Below are positions 1 through 7,569 of a stretch of 35,992 nucleotides of DNA, piece by piece. Positions within the stretch are counted from its first letter, which is position 1, and each line of letters opens with the position of its first letter. Below the pieces are notes generated by a model. The model ran no database searches. It saw nothing but the letters and a program-made list of their open reading frames with translations, and was not told the DNA's origin. The stretch spans positions 1 through 35,992 of the forward strand of contig JAUWGT010000003.1 of assembly GCA_030606265.1 (NCBI GenBank), written 5' to 3'. The stretch is from Candidatus Stahliibacteriota bacterium. GTDB lineage: Bacteria; Hydrothermota; Tepidihabitantia; SM23-42. The translations under genes and the position numbers were made by a program.

Positions 1-2
1 CA

Positions 3-278
3 GTAATTGCCGGCATAGTCTTTTCTATTATTGGAATATCACAGGATACGATCCTACAAGAAGATGTGCTTGCAGAAATACGGGGTCGTATTTTTGCCAC
101 CAAGGAATTCCTCATCAATGTGACCTTCATACTCTGCGCTGTATTCATCGGTATCATCTCGAATAATATGAAACCACATACTATTATTCTTGGTATTGGT
201 GTATTTCTCTGCCTGGTAACCGGTCTTGCCGTGCTCATATATCTCTCAATACCTGCCGATACCAGAACCAAACTTTGA
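3..278 (+). CDS. MFS-type transporter, C-terminal fragment (5' end outside window)
   Basis: Open frame runs into the window start (VIAGIVFSIIGISQDTILQEDVLAEIRGRIFATKEFLINV...). Two terminal hydrophobic helices and a ...RGRIFATKEF... loop typical of MFS proteins. Confidence 0.6.
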   Translation, partial: VIAGIVFSIIGISQDTILQEDVLAEIRGRIFATKEFLINVTFILCAVFIGIISNNMKPHTIILGIGVFLCLVTGLAVLIYLSIPADTRTKL

Positions 279-291
279 CCCCAATCGCCTG

Positions 292-319
292 TTGACGCAG
301 TTCCTATTGCAGATATAAT
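292..319 (+). promoter_or_regulatory. Sigma70-type promoter for nikR: TTGACG-N16-TATAAT
   Basis: Both hexamers read directly; 16-bp spacer; 12 nt from -10 to the ATG; no obvious SD. Confidence 0.7.
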
Positions 320-331
320 CTAAATAGTATT

Positions 332-751
332 ATGGCTGATGCGATAAGGTTCGGCGTTTCAATGGATCAATCCCTGTTAAAGGATTTTGATGAACTCATC
401 GCAAAAATAGGTTATACCAATCGCTCTGAAGCGATCCGTGACCTCATCAGGGAACGTCTTATCCAACAAGAATGGCAAGCAAGTGATCAAGAAACAGTTG
501 GCACGATCACGCTTGTTTATGATCACGAAATACACGAACTGACTGAGACTCTAACTGCTTTACAGCATAAGTATCACAAACAGATTGTCTCAACTATGCA
601 CATTCATCTTGATAAACACAATTGTTTGGAGGTACTTATTGTTAGAGGCAAGGGAAATGTGATCAAGAAAATCGCCGATAAATTACAGAGTACAAAAGGC
701 GTAAAGCACGGTAAACTCATTACTACCACAACCGGACAAAAAGTCCGTTAG
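332..751 (+). CDS. nikR: Nickel-responsive regulator NikR (RHH + ACT-like domain)
   Basis: N-terminal RHH (RFGVSMDQSLLKDFDELIAKIGYTNRSEAIRDLIRE). Ni-site pattern H-x-H-x5-C in STMHIHLDKHNCLEVLIVRG. Confidence 0.93.
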   Translation: MADAIRFGVSMDQSLLKDFDELIAKIGYTNRSEAIRDLIRERLIQQEWQASDQETVGTITLVYDHEIHELTETLTALQHKYHKQIVSTMHIHLDKHNCLEVLIVRGKGNVIKKIADKLQSTKGVKHGKLITTTTGQKVR

Positions 752-788
752 GAGAGCTCTGAAGAAGTATTCATCGCTCTCTCGATTA

Positions 789-814
789 CCCCATAAGTGT
801 AATAACTTACGGGG
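789..814 (+). terminator. Hairpin downstream of nikR (possible terminator, or part of a dispersed repeat)
   Basis: CCCCATAAGT-GTAATA-ACTTACGGGG, stem with one mismatch; no strong U-tract. Confidence 0.35.
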
Positions 815-869
815 CAGACATCGATACAAGGAAAATCGAAGATCCCGCATAGCGGGACAGTGATATTAC

Positions 870-897
870 TTGACTTTGAAATTCCCCTAGATATAAT
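870..897 (+). promoter_or_regulatory. Sigma70-type promoter for tRNA-Pro: TTGACT-N16-TATAAT
   Basis: Hexamers read directly, 16-bp spacer, about 52 nt upstream of the tRNA. Confidence 0.65.
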
Positions 898-949
898 TGA
901 CTATCTGTTCCTCCTGTTGATCGTGGCGACAGATAGGATAAGTTTCGTG

Positions 950-1023
950 CGGGGCGTGGCGCAGTGGATTAGCGCGCCAGCTTGGGGTGCTGGAGGTCGT
1001 CCGTTCAAATCGGATCGCCCCGA
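950..1023 (+). tRNA. tRNA-Pro (anticodon GGG)
   Basis: CGGGGCG TG GCGC...GCGC G CCAGC-TTGGGGT-GCTGG ... GTCCG-TTCAAAT-CGGAT CGCCCCG A: full cloverleaf, anticodon GGG at 984-986; CCA not encoded. Confidence 0.93.
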
Positions 1024-1029
1024 CTTATA

Positions 1030-2226
1030 CTACTCAGTTAACGTAATCTCTCCTGCTTTCTGTAAGCCGTATTTTGTACATAACGGACCAATCAATTCAT
1101 ACACTACAGTGGTCGCGGTTATCGTCGTAAAGATCATCGCTCCGTACGCCGGATATAATGCCTTGGCAGAAAGAGCCACGCCCAGAGCAACACCTGCCTG
1201 GGGCACAAGGCCCCACGCCAGGTACTTTCCAATACGCGGATCAACCCGACTAATTCGAGCGCCTACTGCAACACCAACGAACTTTCCAATAACCCTGGAT
1301 ACAATATAGAGCAGTCCAACAATCCCGACCTGCGGAACCATGCCGATTTCCAGATTTGCGCCAACGAGAATAAAAAATGCCAGAAATAGAGCCATATCAA
1401 CCTTGCGCAACGATTCGAAATATGGCGTACTTCTGTTTGATATATTGGCAATAACGACACCACTGATCATGCTCGTCAAAAGTGATGATAAATGCAATTG
1501 AATTGATAAACCAACGATAAAAAGAATAAAGCCATGGGTTATAATGAGCAATTCCTCTTTATTCCTCACAAACTTCGAGAAGTAGTGCAAACCAACCCCC
1601 AATAGACCACCGAGCACAACCGACAAAAACACATGAGCAAGTGAACTTATAATAATAGTGAAATTGACTGACCCGCTCGCCAAAGCACTGGCTAACATTA
1701 TGCCAAATGCTGATAAGATCAAACACCAGGCATCATCGATTGCAACTACTCGCAAAAGCATTTCAGTAACCGTCCCTCGAGCACGATATTCCCTAATGAT
1801 CATGACTGTAGCCGCCGGTGCGGTGGCAGCTGCAGCCGCACCAAGCACAAAAGAAGGCGCTATCGCTGTGTTTCTCAAAACTGCATACGTAATCAATACA
1901 AGTGTAACAAGAATCGAGGCAAAACTTGCTTCTAAAAGGGATATCCAGATCACTGGAGAACCTGATGCTTTAATGCTTTTCATCGTAAAATTTGCGCCGA
2001 GTGAAAATGCGATTATCCCCAAAACGAAGTTCGATATAAAATCAGAGAGCATCATTATCCTTACCGGTATGAGATTCAGTAATGTGGGTCCGATGAGAAT
2101 ACCAACCAAAAGATATGTTGTTACCGCAGGAAAATGGACTTTACGCAACAACTTGGCGCCGAAATAACCAGTGATAATGATTAAAGCTAAACCAAGAGTG
2201 CTATTCAGTTGATGGAATCTCCCCAA
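1030..2226 (-). CDS. Cation:proton antiporter (CPA2/NhaP-like), copy 2
   Basis: About 12 hydrophobic helices; LLVGILIGPTLL and AIDDAWCL acidic pair; close paralog of the adjacent gene; overlaps it by 26 nt. Confidence 0.85.
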   Translation of the reverse strand: MGRFHQLNSTLGLALIIITGYFGAKLLRKVHFPAVTTYLLVGILIGPTLLNLIPVRIMMLSDFISNFVLGIIAFSLGANFTMKSIKASGSPVIWISLLEASFASILVTLVLITYAVLRNTAIAPSFVLGAAAAATAPAATVMIIREYRARGTVTEMLLRVVAIDDAWCLILSAFGIMLASALASGSVNFTIIISSLAHVFLSVVLGGLLGVGLHYFSKFVRNKEELLIITHGFILFIVGLSIQLHLSSLLTSMISGVVIANISNRSTPYFESLRKVDMALFLAFFILVGANLEIGMVPQVGIVGLLYIVSRVIGKFVGVAVGARISRVDPRIGKYLAWGLVPQAGVALGVALSAKALYPAYGAMIFTTITATTVVYELIGPLCTKYGLQKAGEITLTE

Positions 2227-3379
2227 CTTTAATCAAACTAATCTTTGTAAGAAGTGGACCTACTAATTCAAAGATCACTGTTGTTGCTGCGATCACTGTG
2301 AATATGTAATTACCAAAATCAGGAAAAGTTGATTTGGCGACGAGCCCAATGCCAAGCGCGACACCAGCCTGCGGCGTCAGACTCAACCCTATCCAATTCT
2401 CAATTGGCTTGGGTGCCTTGCTTATTCTCGCACCGAGTTTTGCACCGTACACTTTTCCGATAACACGAAAGATGATGTATAGCACACCCACAATACCCAT
2501 TTTATGAAGAATTGTGAAGTCTAAATGTGCGCCGGCAAGAATGAAGAAAATCAGATAGAGCGGTGCATCAACGGTTCTTATAACCTCAAAGAATTTGTAA
2601 TTCTCGCGCGCCAGATTGATCACAACAATACCCATCATCATTGAAGACAGTAAAATCGATACATGTATAGCAATAGAAAATCCAACGTTCAATAATATCA
2701 AACCAAAAATATAAACCAAGAACTCCTCAGAAGTTTTAACAAAGCGCCTTAGAAAGGAAAAGAGATAACCAAATGACGCACCGATAATAAGGGCTCCAAA
2801 TATCTCACCTACACCAGCAAAGACTATCGAGATCTGAAATACGTCCGCTCTCATGGCATTAGCAAACGCAATTGCCAAAGCAGCCAGCATAAGACACCAG
2901 GCATCATCAATGGCAACAACCTTAAGAAGCATTTCAGTAAAAAACCCACTGGCGCGATACTCACGGATGACCAAAACAGTCGCCGCAGGAGCAGTCGCCG
3001 AAGCCGCTGCGCCAAGCACAATTGCCGGATACATTGGTTGCCCAACAATGATCAGATAAGAAATAATTGCTCCCGAAACAAGCAGCCATGTTGCCAATGC
3101 TGCCATAAGAGAGATCCACATCACTTGTTTCATGCCTTTCTTTATCTCTTCCAGTCGGAAATTCTCACCCAGGCTAAAAGCAATAACTCCCAATACCAAA
3201 CTTGAGAAGAAGTCAGATGCCGCGAATATCCCCTCGGTGACGAAATCCAGAACATGGGGACCGATCAGAATGCCGACGAGAAGAAATGCGGTAACACTGG
3301 GCAAGCGAGCGTATTTCAAAAGACGAGCGCCGATAAAACCGAGTAACAGTATTAAACCAGCACTCAGGAGTGTATTCAC
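2201..3379 (-). CDS. Cation:proton antiporter (CPA2/NhaP-like), copy 1
   Basis: LLVGILIGPHVLDF, VVAIDDAWCLML, LTPQAGVALGIGL motifs; tandem paralog of 1030..2226. Confidence 0.85.
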   Translation of the reverse strand: MNTLLSAGLILLLGFIGARLLKYARLPSVTAFLLVGILIGPHVLDFVTEGIFAASDFFSSLVLGVIAFSLGENFRLEEIKKGMKQVMWISLMAALATWLLVSGAIISYLIIVGQPMYPAIVLGAAASATAPAATVLVIREYRASGFFTEMLLKVVAIDDAWCLMLAALAIAFANAMRADVFQISIVFAGVGEIFGALIIGASFGYLFSFLRRFVKTSEEFLVYIFGLILLNVGFSIAIHVSILLSSMMMGIVVINLARENYKFFEVIRTVDAPLYLIFFILAGAHLDFTILHKMGIVGVLYIIFRVIGKVYGAKLGARISKAPKPIENWIGLSLTPQAGVALGIGLVAKSTFPDFGNYIFTVIAATTVIFELVGPLLTKISLIKVGEIPSTE

Positions 3380-3867
3380 TTTTTTATGATGTCGTATTCT
3401 TTGAAGATATATACAAAAATATCAAGTAAAGATAACATACCGACCAATTTCTTGTCAGAAACAACGGGCAGCAATTCAATATTGTGCAGTCTCATCAAAC
3501 GGCGAGCCTCTTTAACTGTGGTGTCTTCCTTCACAGAAATAAAATTCGTATTAACGATATCATCAACGAGAATTAACATGCCCATTTCAGGAGATAATTC
3601 AAGATCTAAATCCTCATCATCAACGCTTTCAACAAAAGGCATTCTCTTTACGATTTCACTGATCGACCTTGAGAATGGCCTAAAGATACTGCAGATACCA
3701 CGGTAGTTGACAGTACCAAGCAAGGTATTCTCTTTATCAACAACTGGAAACATATGTTGGTTAAGCTTCCTCATCAGCTTGATCAACTCAAGCAGAGTTG
3801 TTGAGGATTGCACGGAAATTATATCTCGATCCATCACCCCGGAAATTGGCAAATCTTCAATCTTCAT
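3376..3867 (-). CDS. Tandem CBS-domain protein
   Basis: Two CBS-like halves (SGVMDRDIISVQSSTTLLELIKLM...; NTNFISVKEDTTVKEARRLMRLHNIELLPVVSDKKLVGMLSLLDI); 4-nt overlap with the antiporter. Confidence 0.85.
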   Translation of the reverse strand: MKIEDLPISGVMDRDIISVQSSTTLLELIKLMRKLNQHMFPVVDKENTLLGTVNYRGICSIFRPFSRSISEIVKRMPFVESVDDEDLDLELSPEMGMLILVDDIVNTNFISVKEDTTVKEARRLMRLHNIELLPVVSDKKLVGMLSLLDIFVYIFKEYDIIKK

Positions 3868-3913
3868 ATTATATTATAGTCGCAATCCGATTTTTTTCAA
3901 TAGAAACATGATC

Positions 3914-5305
3914 TCATGCCAGAACTACTTTGTCGCGTCCAGATAATTTCCCTTCGTACATTGCTTTATCTGCCTGACCGATCAAGTCGTCGCGGGTTTT
4001 TGCATCATCAGGATAAGTTGCAACGCCAAGCGTAATAGAGATGTTGAATTTTTTATTACTGAATGCATAAAAGGACTCCTGGCTGATCTCTTTTCTGACC
4101 CGCTCAGCGATAACCCGGGCAGTCTTCTTGTCAGTACGAGGAAGAATGATAATGTACTCATCTCCACCGTACCGTATCACTACGTCCTCGTTTCTCACGA
4201 CCCGCTTTATCCTTTCCCCGACATACCTTAGCGTTTCACTGCCGACCAGATGTCCATAATTATCATCCACGAGTTTAAAAAAATCAATATCAAGAAAGAT
4301 CAGGGAAAGCACGACTTTCGATGATTTTCGGCTATTCAAATAGCTATCAAGATATCTATTACAAAAACGTACATTATATAGCTGCGTAAGGTCATCGATC
4401 AACGTGGCCTCTTCCATTTTACGGTACATGGTCGCATTTTGTAATGCAATGGTCACGTGAGCTACGAGATTCTCAAATATATCAAGGTCGTCACGGGTGA
4501 ACGGTTCACCACCAATCTTATTGACGACTTCAACGACGCCGATGATTTTTTCGCGACTGCGCATGGGAACACAAAGAATTGATTTCGTGATGAATTTCGT
4601 TTTCTTATCGAGACCAGAGTAGAATCTTGGATCCTTGGATACCTCGGGAACAATCAAAGACTGACCATACCGAGCGACCCAGCCAGCAACGCCCTGGCCA
4701 ACCTTCAATCTCAGGCCTAAAAGTTTCTTCCCGGCTTCACCCGCAACTGCTTCAAAGACAAGTTCGCTTTGGTCATGGTCAAGCAGCAGTATTGACCAAC
4801 CCTCAGCTCTTATTAAATCTGCGGTTTTCTCCATTATGATATGGAGAATTTCTTTCGGTTTTAGAGACGAACTTATTGCCTGAACGACCTCATTAAGTGT
4901 TCGCAGTTCCTGGATCTTTTGTTTGAGTGAAGCCATTGCCTTCATGTTTGTAAGGACTTTTTTTCTATTCTTCATCGCTTTAGCGACGACTTGCTTAAAA
5001 AAATCTGCTCGGTAGGGTCTAGTGATCAATCCTTCTATACCTACGAAAATAAGTTTTTCATGATCAATTTCAATCGCCCTATCAGTTATTAAAATGATCG
5101 GAACGGTCCCGTCCATTTTCCTCAGGCGTTCAAGTATCTCCACTGCCGATCCGTCAAAGATCAGCAAGTCAAATTTCTTCTTTCTCAAACGTTTCTTGAT
5201 ATCTTCGAGTTTTACCACTGCAGACCAATCAAGCCCCAGTTCCTGCAAATTGCGCGCCATCGTGGCAAGCCGCAGACGATCATTGTCATAGATAAGAGCT
5301 TCCAT
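3914..5305 (-). CDS. Receiver-like / GAF / GGDEF (diguanylate cyclase) protein
   Basis: N-terminal receiver-like fold (MEALIYDNDRLRL...DLLIFDGS...), GAF (GQGVAGWVARYGQSLIVPEVSKDPRF), GGDEY with RxxD I-site (RNEDVVIRYGGDEY). Start set at 5305, where TAATG overlaps the upstream gene's stop. Confidence 0.88.
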   Translation of the reverse strand: MEALIYDNDRLRLATMARNLQELGLDWSAVVKLEDIKKRLRKKKFDLLIFDGSAVEILERLRKMDGTVPIILITDRAIEIDHEKLIFVGIEGLITRPYRADFFKQVVAKAMKNRKKVLTNMKAMASLKQKIQELRTLNEVVQAISSSLKPKEILHIIMEKTADLIRAEGWSILLLDHDQSELVFEAVAGEAGKKLLGLRLKVGQGVAGWVARYGQSLIVPEVSKDPRFYSGLDKKTKFITKSILCVPMRSREKIIGVVEVVNKIGGEPFTRDDLDIFENLVAHVTIALQNATMYRKMEEATLIDDLTQLYNVRFCNRYLDSYLNSRKSSKVVLSLIFLDIDFFKLVDDNYGHLVGSETLRYVGERIKRVVRNEDVVIRYGGDEYIIILPRTDKKTARVIAERVRKEISQESFYAFSNKKFNISITLGVATYPDDAKTRDDLIGQADKAMYEGKLSGRDKVVLA

Positions 5306-7569
5306 TATGTGTTTATTACTTCGTAAATCGGTTTTATCTTCTTCTTCTTCTGATTGTAGATGCAATTATCGCTAATCCACACGTCCGACACTTCACTGCT
5401 TACAACTGCTTTCTGTTTGTTGATTTCAGCCAAATAGTGAATCCCTCGAGGGATAATAGCTATTTTATGATCACCAAAGCGATAACCATGGTTGTTAAGT
5501 CGTAAATCTTCAACTGCTCGAATGTATTTTTCGAAATCCTCTTCTTCAGTCGGGTAATCATAACCTTCGATATTTAACACCATATTCACCAAGGAAGGGA
5601 AATCGCAGATAATAACTGAACGTCCTGGCTGACGTTCTAGAGAATAGAGGTTAGCGTCTGATATGATCGGCCCAACGAGATCCGGATCACCGAAAGAATT
5701 CGCTGAGAAAACAACATCTTTAGATGGCACACCCGAGGCTATCCCAACCCCTATCCTGAAAAGGCTTTTAAACTCTGGCGGCAATAAGGCATACGTGATA
5801 CCATCTAACTCAAGGGTCCTCTCAGCGACCTCTGCAAACCATTCACGATAGTGCATGAAGTTTGCGCGTATAAATTCTTCGGCTCGTTGAACCATATCCC
5901 GGGCACATAGTATCGCGCGCCTTGATGCATCCGCTGCTGGTATGAGATTAAACTCGGCCCCTGAAAAAATTGAAGAGCGCAATTTAATTCCACGACCGGT
6001 GATTGACTCAGTATAAAGATGGTTATATAGCGAACCTGAATTTTCGGCAAACCATACAAGACCGCCATCACCAGTATCCTTCAATAAAAAACCTCCATGT
6101 CGTTTGACAATCTCCGCCATCTCTTTAGCAAATTTATACTTTATCCGCTGCTCCTTAGCAGCATTGTGCAGCTTGATCCCCATATATGATGAACCCCGGA
6201 TATCATAAACCATGATCGTTATACACCGGCGCAATCTCTCTACATATTTCTTCACATCTTCAGGATAAGAACGCTTCTCAATAGGTACGCTCAAAATATT
6301 CTTGCCTTCAAGACCCAAGATTTTCAAATTTGCCAAATCCCGCACAACCCTGTTTGGCTGATCACTCGCCGGTGGAAAGCAGCCAACCAAATCAAACAAA
6401 CACTGCCCAAGATGTTGCGGGATAATACAATCCTTGATAAAATTACGGTAGGCCCGTGTAAGACCGTCAAAGTCCAAATCCACGGACAATAAACCTCGTT
6501 TCTCGAATTTATTGAGCATCGCCAAACTCGGACTTTTCTTACGGTGCAGTTGCTCAAATTCATGGATGAGTCTTTTGGTAAAAAGCTTTTGTTCATCTTT
6601 TGTCAGAGAACCAAATTTGTTATAGAACATGAATTCATCGTAGATTTCACGGGTCTTTTTACGTTTGTTGAATTCTCGTTTTTCGACATTGTTTCGAAAA
6701 TCTTCTTCCTGTTGTAAGAGTCTAAGTATTTCATCTCGTCGATTTTCATAGTCCTTTAGGTGATAAATGTTACCAAGAAAAAGCCGATCTAAACGGGAAA
6801 ATAGATTAGAAGTTTTTTGGGTGACGATTTTTATATCCGTCTGTTTTTCAACTTCGTTTTCAATAATGTCCCTCAAGCCTTTATCCGCTTCAAGATATAA
6901 TTCCTGCAACTGTTCTTTCAGACGACCAGAATACAGATCAATGTTTTCAAGCTCTTGTTCCATTTTTGTCGTTATTCCCCGCACCACCGAAGATATTTTC
7001 CTGATTAATTTCAAGAGCGAGACTTCAGATAAATAATCAAGATACACTCGGGGTATTTTCTTGAGCGCCTCCTTTATGCTGGTAAAACCAAGCCTTTCAA
7101 TATCTGAAAGCAAACCGGGCAAAAGGCTCTCCACACGGGAGGTCATAATGCTTTGGTGAACATACAGGAAAATATCAGGCGAAAAAGATACTTTCCTGAG
7201 TTCCTTTGTATAATCCTGTATGAATCTTTGTTTACCCATGTTCTTAATAAATCCAACAATGGCGTGGGGACATTTCTCAACCAGTGTATCAGGAACCGGT
7301 AACCCCATTTTCGTATGGCCGATATAAAGCGGTAGTTCATAACCATCATAATCAGCGAGCCGACGGCCCAGCCAGACCACAAAATTTGTTCGCTTCTCGA
7401 AAACTCTCAGGGATTCGTGCGAAATTCCAAGAAATTCCAACCCCTGTTTTATCGCGGTTAAATTGTACGCATAGTCACTGGCATTTATAAATCGCTCCAT
7501 AAGCAATGTACATTGCCGACTTTTTTCTTCCACTAAGTTCTGAATATCAGAAATCAAGTATTTGTTCAT
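5305..7569 (-). CDS. Large protein with C-terminal class III nucleotidyl cyclase homology domain (CHD-1)
   Basis: MVYDIRGSSYMG ... GGFLLKDTGDGGLVWF ... FRIGVGIASG ... DLVGPIISDANLYS align with the cyclase homology core; long helical N-terminus. Confidence 0.75.
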   Translation of the reverse strand: MNKYLISDIQNLVEEKSRQCTLLMERFINASDYAYNLTAIKQGLEFLGISHESLRVFEKRTNFVVWLGRRLADYDGYELPLYIGHTKMGLPVPDTLVEKCPHAIVGFIKNMGKQRFIQDYTKELRKVSFSPDIFLYVHQSIMTSRVESLLPGLLSDIERLGFTSIKEALKKIPRVYLDYLSEVSLLKLIRKISSVVRGITTKMEQELENIDLYSGRLKEQLQELYLEADKGLRDIIENEVEKQTDIKIVTQKTSNLFSRLDRLFLGNIYHLKDYENRRDEILRLLQQEEDFRNNVEKREFNKRKKTREIYDEFMFYNKFGSLTKDEQKLFTKRLIHEFEQLHRKKSPSLAMLNKFEKRGLLSVDLDFDGLTRAYRNFIKDCIIPQHLGQCLFDLVGCFPPASDQPNRVVRDLANLKILGLEGKNILSVPIEKRSYPEDVKKYVERLRRCITIMVYDIRGSSYMGIKLHNAAKEQRIKYKFAKEMAEIVKRHGGFLLKDTGDGGLVWFAENSGSLYNHLYTESITGRGIKLRSSIFSGAEFNLIPAADASRRAILCARDMVQRAEEFIRANFMHYREWFAEVAERTLELDGITYALLPPEFKSLFRIGVGIASGVPSKDVVFSANSFGDPDLVGPIISDANLYSLERQPGRSVIICDFPSLVNMVLNIEGYDYPTEEEDFEKYIRAVEDLRLNNHGYRFGDHKIAIIPRGIHYLAEINKQKAVVSSEVSDVWISDNCIYNQKKKKIKPIYEVINT

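Noticed and set aside
860-1309. 149-aa + strand ORF
   Set aside because: It spans the tRNA-Pro gene and the antisense of the antiporter 3' end; no recognisable protein.
1658-2167. 169-aa + strand ORF antisense to antiporter
   Set aside because: Shadow ORF of a strongly supported antiporter; low-complexity translation with no motif.
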